This document shows, piece by piece, positions 1 to 8,017 of a stretch of DNA of 64,000 nucleotides. Where the stretch lies: NCBI GenBank assembly GCA_026708185.1, contig JAPOVK010000045.1:153294-217293 (forward strand), in the 5' to 3' direction. This stretch comes from Gammaproteobacteria bacterium. GTDB taxonomy: Bacteria > Pseudomonadota > Gammaproteobacteria > Pseudomonadales > Azotimanducaceae. The notes beneath the pieces are model-generated. The model was given only the letters and a program-made list of their open reading frames with translations. It did not search any database and was not told the DNA's origin. The translations under genes were made by a program, and so were the position numbers. Numbering within the stretch: position 1 is the stretch's first letter; every line of letters starts with the position of its first letter.

Positions 1-296
1 AAGTCGGCGCGCGATAGCGGGTGGCCTTCGAACGACACGAAATGCAGGCGCGCGCGCGTGGCGGCGGCCGCGACGACGAGGTTAAGACCGGTTCCGAAAC
101 CGAGTTCCGCGATCGTGAAGGGTTGATCGCGTGCCTGTGCCCGCTCGGCCACGGCGGCTGGCGCGAGGAATACGCGGCGGACCTCGTCGGGGCCATCGGC
201 GGAGAAGTAGACATCGCCGAACCGTCGCGATACGCAGCGGTCGCCTTCAAACGCGACGTCAGCCGTTTGCAGCGCATTCCCGCTCGCATTTTCCAT
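1..296 (-). CDS. mnmC: MnmC N-terminal methyltransferase domain, cut by the window edge
   Basis: Reading the minus strand from the ATG at 296 gives an open frame to the window edge, starting MENASGNALQTADVAFEGD. It contains DVYFSADGPDE, then the SAM-binding ELGFGTGLN and a segment HFVSFEGHPLSRAD, matching the start of the MnmC/MnmD methyltransferase (compare E. coli DVYFSNDNGLEE, SGFGTGLNF, HFISFEKFPLTRADL). The enzyme makes the final methylation of 5-methylaminomethyl-2-thiouridine at tRNA wobble U34. An in-frame stop lies just upstream of the ATG, so this start is firm. About 98 codons are present; whether the C-terminal FAD oxidase half follows cannot be seen. Confidence 0.85.
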   Translation of the reverse strand, partial: MENASGNALQTADVAFEGDRCVSRRFGDVYFSADGPDEVRRVFLAPAAVAERAQARDQPFTIAELGFGTGLNLVVAAAATRARLHFVSFEGHPLSRAD

Positions 297-375
297 GGCA
301 ACGCATTATGGTGCGGCCAAGGCTCAAGAGTCTGTGTCGACCGACACCGGTCACGTCACATGTGCTTGCAGGGAT

Positions 376-425
376 GCCGGAGCCGTCAGCGGAGGAGCGC
401 GAGGGGCCTGCCCCTCGCAAGTAAG
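376..425 (+). repeat. Palindromic element family 2, single dispersed copy
   Basis: The segment around 380-420 matches, with few mismatches over about 40 nt, the minus strand of the variant unit at 57661-57708. Its core is a perfect palindrome, GCGAGGGGC, two bases, GCCCCTCGC, at 399-418. It lies in the gap between mnmC and the divergent desaturase gene. No gene was found in 297-564; the only other structure there is the hairpin at 448-482. Confidence 0.7.
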
Positions 426-447
426 AGCCGCGGAACACTGGAAGGCG

Positions 448-482
448 TGAAACGAGCCGAGGCAACAGGTAGGCTCGTTTCA
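448..482. other. 11-bp inverted repeat in the mnmC/desaturase gap
   Basis: TGAAACGAGCC (448-458) and GGCTCGTTTCA (472-482) are perfect inverted repeats around a 13-nt loop. There is no T-run, so it is not a classical terminator. It could be an operator for the divergent genes or a hairpin in the desaturase leader. No function is assigned. Confidence 0.5.
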
Positions 483-564
483 ACTGGCTTGCGATGACAC
501 TCGCGCGATTGACAGAATGCGCGGCGGCAGCAAATCGCTCCGGCAGCGGTGAGGGGGACGACTC

Positions 565-1764
565 TTGAACGTGATCGACTGGTGGTATGGCGCGATCGGG
601 CTCTCTCCGTGGGCGATAGTGGCGTACACGCTAGCCGTTACCCACGGCACCATCGTCGCGGTCACCGTATACCTGCACCGCCATTCCGCGCACCGGTCGT
701 TGGACTTGAACCCGGCGCTGGCCATGGTGTTCCGCGTCTGGCTTTGGCTGACGACGGGCATGATCACCAAGGAGTGGACGGCGGTGCATCGCAAGCACCA
801 CGCCACCACGGAGACCGAGGACGATCCGCACAGTCCCCAAGTTCACGGTTTGCAGGAAATCTTCTGGAAGGGCACCGAGTACTACCGCGCCGGCAGCACG
901 CCGGAGACCCTCGCCAAGTACGGTAAGGGCACGCCGGACGACTGGTTCGAGCGCAAGGTTGCGGTGGCGCATCCGTTCCTCGGCATCGGCATCATGGCGA
1001 TGGTCGACATCGCGCTGTTCGGTAGCGTCGGCATCATCATCTGGGGAATCCAGATGCTGTGGATTCCGGTCCTCGCCGCCGGCGTGATCAACGGCGTCTG
1101 CCACCACACCGGCTATCGCAATTTCGAGACCGCGGACGCCGCCACCAACATCGTGCCCTGGGGCATCCTCATCGGCGGCGAGGAACTGCACAATAACCAC
1201 CACACCTATCCCAACTCCGCGAAGCTGTCGGTGAAGCGCTGGGAATTCGACATTGGCTGGGCATGGATCCGCCTCTTCGAGCTCTGCGGCTGGGCCAAGG
1301 CCCGATCCACGGGCCCGGTGGTGACCCGCGTCCAAGGCAAGGCGCAGATCGACATGGATACCGTCTGGGCCGCGCTCAACGACCGCTTCCGCATCATGTC
1401 CCGCTACGCCGAGAGCGTCGTCAAACCGCTTGCCAAGCAGGAAGTGCGTCGCGCCGACGCGTCCGCGAGGCGCCTGCTGCGACGCGCGCGGAGCGTCCTC
1501 TGCCGTGACGACACCATCGTCCGCGAACGTGACCGGCACGATATCAACGCCATCGTCGAATCGAGCCCGATCCTGAAGACCATCTACGAGAAGCGGTTGG
1601 AACTGAACGCGGTCTGGGCCAAGCGCAGCGGCAACGGCGACGACCTTCTCAAGGCGTTCAGGGACTGGTGTGCTTCGGCGGAGGAGACCGGCATCCAGGC
1701 ACTGCACGACTTCGTGCACGAGTTGAAGTCCTACTCGATGCCGCTGAGGGTCGCCACGACCTAG
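565..1764 (+). CDS. Membrane fatty-acid desaturase (acyl-CoA/acyl-lipid delta-9 type)
   Basis: A 399-residue integral membrane di-iron desaturase that would insert a double bond into saturated acyl chains for membrane fluidity. The three histidine boxes are all present: HRHSAH at residues 38-43, HRKHH at 75-79 and HNNHH at 209-213, with hydrophobic segments near residues 10-35, 55-70 and 140-175. The last ~150 residues form a charged tail longer than in many homologues. The start is TTG, 8-9 nt after GAGGGGG; no ATG lies nearby in frame. The substrate (acyl-CoA, acyl-lipid or acyl-ACP) cannot be told from sequence. Confidence 0.88.
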   Translation: MNVIDWWYGAIGLSPWAIVAYTLAVTHGTIVAVTVYLHRHSAHRSLDLNPALAMVFRVWLWLTTGMITKEWTAVHRKHHATTETEDDPHSPQVHGLQEIFWKGTEYYRAGSTPETLAKYGKGTPDDWFERKVAVAHPFLGIGIMAMVDIALFGSVGIIIWGIQMLWIPVLAAGVINGVCHHTGYRNFETADAATNIVPWGILIGGEELHNNHHTYPNSAKLSVKRWEFDIGWAWIRLFELCGWAKARSTGPVVTRVQGKAQIDMDTVWAALNDRFRIMSRYAESVVKPLAKQEVRRADASARRLLRRARSVLCRDDTIVRERDRHDINAIVESSPILKTIYEKRLELNAVWAKRSGNGDDLLKAFRDWCASAEETGIQALHDFVHELKSYSMPLRVATT

Positions 1765-1838
1765 GCTCGTCGCACCTAGGCGATTCGGATCGGGGCGAAC
1801 GGCGCCCTCCGCCCGATGCGTCGACCGCCCCCGTGACC

Positions 1839-2480
1839 ATGGAACTGTCCGAGAACGAGACCCGCATTGTGGGCTGCCTGATGGAGAAGGCCGTTACGAC
1901 GCCGGACCAATGCCCCTTGACCCTCAATGCTCTTGTCGCGGCCTGCAATCAGAAGTCGAGCCGCGACCCTGTGCTCTCGCTCGACCGCGCGACGGTGCAG
2001 CGGACGGCTCGCGCGCTCGAAGACCAGGGGTCCGTGACGAGCGAGGAGAACTTCAGGACGGGTGTGGTCAAGTACAGCCAGCGGTTCTGCAACACGGCCT
2101 TCAGCGACTACCAGTTCAGCGAGGCGGAATACGCCGTCGTTTGTCTGCTGCTATTGCGCGGCGCGCAGACGCCCGGTGAATTGCGTACGCGCGCGGCGCG
2201 CCTGCACGTCTTCGAGGACAACATGGCCGTCGTCGAGACCCTGCGGGGCTTGATGACAGTCGACCGCGAGGGCGGTGGCGCCGTGGTCGCCCGCCTTGCG
2301 CGGGTACCCGGGCGGCGCGACCACGAGTACATGCACCTTCTCTCAGGGCACATCGATTCGGCGCCCGCGGAGGAGCCGGCCGCAGCCAGCCCGCGACGCT
2401 CGACCCTGGGTGAACTCGAGGCGCGCCTCGCGGTGGTCGAGAAGGAGCTCGCGGAAATCAGGCGACGGTTGACGGGTTAG
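1839..2480 (+). CDS. yceH: YceH family protein (DUF480)
   Basis: A 213-residue protein close to the 215 residues of E. coli YceH. It begins MELSENETRIVGCLMEKAV and carries the family core TPDQCPLTLNALVAACNQKS and SEAEYAVVCLLLLRGAQTPG, which form two winged-helix repeats, then a C-terminal coiled coil (STLGELEARLAVVEKELAEI). The biochemical role of the family is not established. The ATG at 1839 has no strong ribosome site; a GTG two codons upstream is an alternative. It lies 74 bp after the desaturase gene on the same strand. Confidence 0.88.
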   Translation: MELSENETRIVGCLMEKAVTTPDQCPLTLNALVAACNQKSSRDPVLSLDRATVQRTARALEDQGSVTSEENFRTGVVKYSQRFCNTAFSDYQFSEAEYAVVCLLLLRGAQTPGELRTRAARLHVFEDNMAVVETLRGLMTVDREGGGAVVARLARVPGRRDHEYMHLLSGHIDSAPAEEPAAASPRRSTLGELEARLAVVEKELAEIRRRLTG

Positions 2481-2631
2481 CGACGCCGAGTGCGTGCGTG
2501 TGCAGCGGCCGTGGCTTCCGTAACGCTATCTGGCTGTGAACCAGCAGCCGCCATGCCAGAGTCGGTCGTCAAGTACGATGTACCACCGTCGGAACGGAAT
2601 GCCGAATGGTGATTCTGAGTGATGACGCACC

Positions 2632-3708
2632 TTGACTCGGTTGGTCAATCGTCCGGCGCGGGAAGTGGAGGAATGGGTGATGGAGACGGCCCGCACCGGC
2701 GTCCTTCCCGCTACCATTCCCTTTTGGGAAACGGTGGCCGTGGACGACAAGCTGGTAGGAGTCGTGTCGATCCTGCGCGACGCGCCGGACAAGCCCTACA
2801 AGGCCCGTCGAGGTGGTGCCTGGGTGACGCACGGCCGGGTCGGAACCACGACGCGCGATGCCACCCGCGAGGAGGAGCGCCTGTATCAGCAGTCGGGGCT
2901 TGTCCGGTACGGCCTCAAACCCGTGATAGGCAGTTCCCCGGTGGACTTGGACTTGCGTCGGCTCACCGAGTACCTCGGGCGAATTCTCGAAGGTGACGTG
3001 CCCGCGGAAGACGACGAACGGGGGTGGGACCGTCTCCTGCGCAACCTGGAACTCGTCACTGGCCCGCCCGAACATCCAGTGGCGACGGTCAACGGTTGCC
3101 TTCTGTTTGGCCTCGACCCCCGCCGTCTCCTGCCTCAGTCGGGTATCCGCGCCGTGTGCTACGTCGGCGACGAGCCGGAGTACGCGACACGGGCAGACGA
3201 GATCATCGGCGGCGCACTCGTTCCTCTGCATATGCGCAACGGCATGAAGATGGAAGGCGGGCTCGTGGATCTGGCGTGGGACTTCGTGCGCCGCAACACG
3301 GCACCGTCGGCGCACCTCGACGGGATGCGGCGTATCGACCGCTGGGAGTTCCCGGAGGCGGCCGTGCGGGAGGCGGTCGCTAACGCCGCGGTCCATCGCG
3401 ACTACGGCATCGTCGGCACCCATATCATGCTCTCAATCTTCAGCGACCGCCTAGAGGTGCAAAGCCCAGGTCGGCTTCCGAATACGGTCACGACAGAAGG
3501 CATGAGGCTCGGGCTGCGCTATGCCCGCAACCAGACCCTGATGAACGTCATGCGCGACTACGGGTACGTTGATGCGCGCGGCATGGGCGTGCGCAATCGC
3601 ATGATTCCAGCCATGCGGGCGCACAACGATACGGAGCCCGATCTGATCGCGGAGGAGCACCGTTTCACCGTACGGCTTTGGAAGCACGGGCGGGACGACG
3701 GCGGCTGA
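2632..3708 (+). CDS. RecG-like / AlbA_2-family transcriptional regulator, probably 5'-truncated
   Basis: The 358-residue frame matches the back part of the large family of Schlafen-AlbA_2 proteins with a C-terminal HATPase-like domain, often labelled RecG-like helicases. The hallmark is PEAAVREAVANAAVHRDYG at residues 241-259. The N-terminal AlbA_2 half with its conserved nucleic-acid-binding start is missing: the frame opens at a TTG in mid-domain with no ribosome site. Just upstream, in another frame, 2608-2630 reads VILSDDAP, which looks like the end of the missing half and suggests a frameshift or decay. Likely an accessory gene that has lost its 5' end. Confidence 0.55.
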   Translation: MTRLVNRPAREVEEWVMETARTGVLPATIPFWETVAVDDKLVGVVSILRDAPDKPYKARRGGAWVTHGRVGTTTRDATREEERLYQQSGLVRYGLKPVIGSSPVDLDLRRLTEYLGRILEGDVPAEDDERGWDRLLRNLELVTGPPEHPVATVNGCLLFGLDPRRLLPQSGIRAVCYVGDEPEYATRADEIIGGALVPLHMRNGMKMEGGLVDLAWDFVRRNTAPSAHLDGMRRIDRWEFPEAAVREAVANAAVHRDYGIVGTHIMLSIFSDRLEVQSPGRLPNTVTTEGMRLGLRYARNQTLMNVMRDYGYVDARGMGVRNRMIPAMRAHNDTEPDLIAEEHRFTVRLWKHGRDDGG

Positions 3709-3919
3709 TCTCGCATCGACGTCCCGACGCGGCGTTGGTTCAGTGCCTTGCCATATCTCGATTGGTCATCAGCCGAACTCTCCCACCCAGACGCTCGCGC
3801 ATCCATTCAACGCCTGCAGGAACTGGCTCGCCTCCTGGCCATCAACGATCAGCAGCTTGAAGCGACAGGTGCGTGTCGCAGGTGCAAACGCGATCATCAC
3901 GGCGAGTTGGTAGCGTCGT
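3709..3919. other. Intergenic, no gene recognised
   Basis: The 211 bp lie between the convergent ends of the RecG-like gene and the dioxygenase gene. One frame (from 3748) reads DWSSAELSHPDARASIQRLQ, which could be the fossil end of another protein, but it has no start signal and no recognised family. Confidence 0.3.
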
Positions 3920-4984
3920 TCAATCGCCGACGTCCCGGTTCGTCATGTACCCGAAATCCGGAGCCCAGCTTGGGGTCACGGTTCCTCGATCCGACATGGC
4001 GACCATCTCTGCTCGCAGCAGACCCTGCTGCAGCTTGGACTCGGCCTCGTCTCGGAACGGGGATGGCTTGAAGGCAAGAGCGGGTCTCGTGGCACGGTAG
4101 TCGAACTCGTCGGCGCCCAGGGCCTTGAGAACCGCGAGTTCGACCAAGGAGTAGGTCTCGCCGGCGGGCCGGCTGAATTGCATGGGTTCCGCGAGGACCA
4201 GGGCCATGTTGGCGATAAACCGCGGTCGCCGGGAGGGATTCACGCTCACCCGGTGCAGCATGAAGGGGTGCAGCAGCACCATGTCTCCTGGTTCGCCGGT
4301 TAGTTCCTCGAAGTCCGTGCACTGCTCGACCAACCCCGGGATCAGGTAGCCCGAGCCCTGCACGCTGTCCGGGTGCAACCCCGCCGGGTGTCCGGCGAGG
4401 AATTCCGCGACGGGGCGGATGGAGTCGGACGCGATGAATGTACCGCCGCTCTTGGGTTGGATGTCGGAGTAGATGGGCACGGTCAGGAGCCCCTGCTCCG
4501 GCGAGTTGAGGAAGTGGCGGAAGTGCCAGCCGTCCTTGTGCCAGCCAGCCTGCCGTGGCCCGGGCGGCGACCATTCGGGACCGCCCGGCAGACCGAGATT
4601 GCCGATTGCGGCGTCCCGCCAGGCGAGGTTCTCGCCGTCCCCGGGCAGACGGTCGGCTCCGCCGATGGCGTCGGCTTGGGCCTGGAACGCTCGCGGCGCG
4701 TCGGCCTTCAAAACCAGCCGCCGATCAGTGCCCCTAGTGCGGATGTACCCGATCCTGCCGGGCCCCATGAACGGCTTGCTCCATGTCTCGGGATCGTGCT
4801 CGTCGACGCCGTGCTCGGCGCGCATTTCATCCCAGGCGCCTTGGCAGACCTCCGCGGCGAACGACTCGGAGAACGATCCGTGGACGACGACGTAGCCTTT
4901 GTCCACGAAATGCCGGGCGTCGTCCCGGGTCAGGGTTTGGCATTTGGCGACTGCCGCGTCGAAGGCGGCCTCGAAGGCGCTCAT
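3920..4984 (-). CDS. Phytanoyl-CoA dioxygenase (PhyH) family Fe(II)/2-oxoglutarate oxygenase
   Basis: A 354-residue cytoplasmic oxygenase of the PhyH family, expected to hydroxylate an organic substrate using O2, Fe(II) and 2-oxoglutarate. The metal triad is visible as H149-x-D151 (GWHKDGWHF) and a distal His in VLLHPFMLHRVS (residues 236-247), followed by an Arg-rich segment suited to 2-oxoglutarate. The ATG overlaps the tannase stop codon (ATGA), so translation is probably coupled; an ATG two codons upstream is an alternative. It is the last gene of the GMC-MATE-tannase operon. The substrate is unknown. Confidence 0.85.
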   Translation of the reverse strand: MSAFEAAFDAAVAKCQTLTRDDARHFVDKGYVVVHGSFSESFAAEVCQGAWDEMRAEHGVDEHDPETWSKPFMGPGRIGYIRTRGTDRRLVLKADAPRAFQAQADAIGGADRLPGDGENLAWRDAAIGNLGLPGGPEWSPPGPRQAGWHKDGWHFRHFLNSPEQGLLTVPIYSDIQPKSGGTFIASDSIRPVAEFLAGHPAGLHPDSVQGSGYLIPGLVEQCTDFEELTGEPGDMVLLHPFMLHRVSVNPSRRPRFIANMALVLAEPMQFSRPAGETYSLVELAVLKALGADEFDYRATRPALAFKPSPFRDEAESKLQQGLLRAEMVAMSDRGTVTPSWAPDFGYMTNRDVGD

Positions 4985-6432
4985 CGGCATTCGAAGCTCT
5001 CGGGTGATCGGCCGTTGCCGCCCACGTAGACGACCTTCTCGGGGTGGGCGCATAGCGGCCGGGCGCCGCTGCCGTCGGCGAAGCCGGCGATGAGCTGATC
5101 CGGGGCGGTGTCCGTCGCCACCCACTGCTCGATCACGTCGAGGTAGTCGACCATCCAGGGGCCGGGTCCGCCCGCGCAGTGCAGCACACCGGGCATCAGG
5201 AACAGGCGGACATCGTCCCGCGCGCGGGCATCGCGCGCGTAGACCTCGTCCACATAGCTAATCGTTGCGAGCGCCGACAGCGCGGCATCCGACCAGCCGT
5301 GGTAGATCAGGAGCTTGCCGCCGGCCGTGCGAAAGGCGTCGAGATCGGGGCTGGTTGCGCTCAAAGTGGCCGCGGCCGTGGCGGCACGTTCCCGGAAGCC
5401 GTCGAAGGTCATGCCCTCGTATCGCCAATCGGGGTCGTGCAGCACCATGTAGCGCATGATGTCGACCCCGAAACCGAACGCCGCGGATGGTGGTCCGCCG
5501 GCGGGTTGTTGGCCGACGCCGGCGAGCCACGCGCCCCAGCCGCCTTGCGCATCCTCGCCGCCGAACGGCCACCCGGCGTGCAACGGCCCGCCCGCGTTGC
5601 GTGGCCCATCGTAGACGGACTGGATCGCCGCGATCTTTTCGGGCACTAGGCCAAACGTCCCCGGATCGAAGTCGCAGTCGCGCGGATCGTTCATGATGCC
5701 GTCCTCGAGGCCGTCGTTCGCGTCGCACTGCGCCAGCACGGCCTTGGCGAGGGCGGCCCGGTCATCGGGCGTGAGGAGCGGTGCGGCGAGGTCGTCCATG
5801 TCGGGGTACATGTGCTTGGTGACGTTCAGGAACGCGGCAGCAACGCCGGCGAAGTCGAACGCCGGCGCGCCTGCGAGGATGGCGTCGAAGGCGTCCGGAT
5901 AGCGCTGCGAGAATGCCATCGCTTGGCGTCCGCCGTTAGAGCAGCCGGCGAAGTAGGCGCGTTCGGGTCGCTTGGCATAGTGCATTGCCGCGATGTGCTT
6001 GGCCGTTTCCGCGACGCGGTGAATGGCGACGTGGCCGTAGTTGACCAGCCGCTCGAGGTCGTTGAGCGCCCAGGAGCCATCGATGCCGCCCGCCTGGTGT
6101 CCGGTGTCCGTGCCCGCCGTGGCATAGCCGCGCTGCAACGCACCGAGTGGCAGCGCTTGGTTTTGGATCGAACCGACGAAGCCGCCGCCGCCGCCCATCA
6201 CGAATTTGCCGTTCCAGTCGGCGGGGAGCCAGATCGAGAAGCCGATCTCCCGACCGAGGAGGCCGGTGAGCTTGCAGTGAGGGACGGGTTCCTCGAGGGA
6301 CTCGACGGCGCTGATCGAGAGGTCCGGCAACTCATACGTCTCGACCTCCGCGCAGGCGTCGGTTTCCGCCGTTTGTGCGAACGCGCCGACGGCTGCGAGT
6401 GCAACCGCAGCGCCTGCGAGCGGTACTCGCAT
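4981..6432 (-). CDS. Tannase/feruloyl esterase family secreted hydrolase
   Basis: With the ATG at 6432 this is 483 residues, starting with the signal peptide MRVPLAGAAVALAAVGAFA, so export to the periplasm is expected. The CS-D-HC signature of the family is complete: Cys164-Ser165 in AGCSNGGRQAM, an Asp in HGWSDAALS and His-Cys in GVLHCAGGPGP. These enzymes cleave esters of aromatic acids such as galloyl or feruloyl esters. The likely start codon is the terminal CATG of a palindromic element and has no Shine-Dalgarno. The frame stays open through the element to 6594, so an N-terminal extension of up to 54 residues is possible. Confidence 0.87.
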   Translation of the reverse strand: MRVPLAGAAVALAAVGAFAQTAETDACAEVETYELPDLSISAVESLEEPVPHCKLTGLLGREIGFSIWLPADWNGKFVMGGGGGFVGSIQNQALPLGALQRGYATAGTDTGHQAGGIDGSWALNDLERLVNYGHVAIHRVAETAKHIAAMHYAKRPERAYFAGCSNGGRQAMAFSQRYPDAFDAILAGAPAFDFAGVAAAFLNVTKHMYPDMDDLAAPLLTPDDRAALAKAVLAQCDANDGLEDGIMNDPRDCDFDPGTFGLVPEKIAAIQSVYDGPRNAGGPLHAGWPFGGEDAQGGWGAWLAGVGQQPAGGPPSAAFGFGVDIMRYMVLHDPDWRYEGMTFDGFRERAATAAATLSATSPDLDAFRTAGGKLLIYHGWSDAALSALATISYVDEVYARDARARDDVRLFLMPGVLHCAGGPGPWMVDYLDVIEQWVATDTAPDQLIAGFADGSGARPLCAHPEKVVYVGGNGRSPESFECR

Positions 6433-6577
6433 GGAACAAACGGCAGAGCGAGCATAGCGAGCGGCGGCTGTTGTTCCATGCGGGGTCGGAGTGGCCTTGG
6501 GCCGGAGTCGGCGTGCCGCAAGCGGCACGCGCCGGTGCCGAGCGAAGGCGAGGTACCGGGCACGGCTATGGGGCGCT
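6430..6577 (-). repeat. Palindromic element family 1, copy A (full length, 148 bp)
   Basis: On the minus strand it runs from AGCGCCCCATAGCCGTG to the terminal CATG. It matches the copy at 63848-63995 at the same length. The terminal hairpin pairs CATGGAACAA with TTGTTCCATG around 31 nt. An internal hairpin is GCGTGCCGC/GCGGCACGC. It fills the gap between the MATE and tannase genes and supplies the likely tannase ATG. Confidence 0.85.
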
Positions 6578-6616
6578 TTCATCTGTGATCCCATGGAACT
6601 CGGCGAAGCGGCAAGA

Positions 6617-8017
6617 CTACTCCGTTCCGCCGCCGGGGGCGCTCATGCGGTTCACGACGCGCCAGTTCCACTGCCAGGCCAGCAATCCGACCACGACGTT
6701 GGTCACTGCGGTGGCGATGAAGATCCCCACGTAGCCGTAGAGGTAGTTGCCGAGGATCGCCAGCGGGACGATGATGACCAATGCGCGGAGGAGCGAGATC
6801 ACCAGCGACGGCGTCGGCTTGCCGAGCGCGTTGAAGCAGGAGCTCGCGATCTGGGTCATCCCCATGAAGCCGATGCTCAAGGGGATGATGTAGAAGAACC
6901 ACACCGAGACCTCGATCACCGTCGGATTGTCGTCGATCACCGCCACGATGGATTTGCCGACCAGCACCATCAACACGAAGGTGACGACGCCCCAGGCGAG
7001 CGAAAAGCGGTGCGTCAAGGACAGCGCCTGCTTGACCCGGTCGTAGAACCGCGCGCCCCAGTTCTGACCCACGAATGGTTCCACCGAGGACGACGCCGAC
7101 CAGAGGATCATGTGCGCCAGGGTCTCGACCCGGGAGGCGACGTTGTAGCCGGCCACCACGGCCTCGCCGTGGCCGATGAGCATGCGCGTGATGATCAGCA
7201 TCCCCGCCGGCATCACCAAGCCACTGGCGACGGCGGGCCCGCCGACATGCATGATCCTGCGCCACGAGTCGAGCATGCCGACGAACGACCAGCGCACCAT
7301 CCGGGCGCGGAGCAGGAGGACGATGTAGAGCCCCATCCCGAGGGTGCGGGAGATCACGTAGGCCCAGGCGGCACCGGCGATCCCCAGCCCTGGCATCCCG
7401 AACCAGCCGAAGATGAGCGGCGGACCGAGGACGATCTGGAGAACGGAACCGGCTGTCATGATGATCCCGGGGCTTTTCGCGTTCCCGGTCGCGCGAAGCA
7501 GTGTCGAGCCGACGATGGACAGCATGAACGCCGGGAAACCGAGCAGGTAAACGGTCAGGTACTCGGTCGTCAGATCGCGCAGATCGCCGGTGGCGCCGAT
7601 CAAGCTGACGATGTCGTATGCGTATACGACGCCGAGCGCGCCGAGGACGATGCCGGTGCCGAGCGCGAGAAACTGGCTGTGCGTGATCAAGAGCGCCGCG
7701 CCCTCGCGGTCGCCGGCGCCTATTGTCCGTGCGGTCACCGACGAGGCGCCCGTGCCGATTCCTCCGGCGAATGCGAACAGCGTGATCGTGACCGGGAACG
7801 CCACGCCCATGGCTGCGAGCGCCTGCGTGCCGATCATTCCGAGATAGATGGCCTCGGCAAACATCGATGCGTTCATGCTCAGCGAGCCCATCGCCATGAA
7901 CGATCCGAGCCGGATGAGGTGGCGTGCGACCGGACCCTCGGTGAAGCCGCGCATGGCGGCGTCGCGTTGTCGCCCGGTCGTGCGCGTTTTGCGGATCGCT
8001 TGCCGTTCGACGGTCAC
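6617..8017 (-). CDS. MATE family multidrug/metabolite efflux transporter
   Basis: A 466-residue, very hydrophobic protein with about twelve predicted membrane segments in two halves, typical of MATE (DinF/NorM) antiporters that export organic cations or metabolites using a Na+ or H+ gradient. Family-like stretches include GTGASSVTARTIGAGD in the first half and the repeated QNWGARFYDRVKQAL region in the second. The GTG start overlaps the stop of the GMC oxidoreductase (GTGA), showing translational coupling. Placed between a GMC oxidoreductase and an esterase, it may move their substrate or product; this is inference. Confidence 0.87.
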   Translation of the reverse strand: MTVERQAIRKTRTTGRQRDAAMRGFTEGPVARHLIRLGSFMAMGSLSMNASMFAEAIYLGMIGTQALAAMGVAFPVTITLFAFAGGIGTGASSVTARTIGAGDREGAALLITHSQFLALGTGIVLGALGVVYAYDIVSLIGATGDLRDLTTEYLTVYLLGFPAFMLSIVGSTLLRATGNAKSPGIIMTAGSVLQIVLGPPLIFGWFGMPGLGIAGAAWAYVISRTLGMGLYIVLLLRARMVRWSFVGMLDSWRRIMHVGGPAVASGLVMPAGMLIITRMLIGHGEAVVAGYNVASRVETLAHMILWSASSSVEPFVGQNWGARFYDRVKQALSLTHRFSLAWGVVTFVLMVLVGKSIVAVIDDNPTVIEVSVWFFYIIPLSIGFMGMTQIASSCFNALGKPTPSLVISLLRALVIIVPLAILGNYLYGYVGIFIATAVTNVVVGLLAWQWNWRVVNRMSAPGGGTE

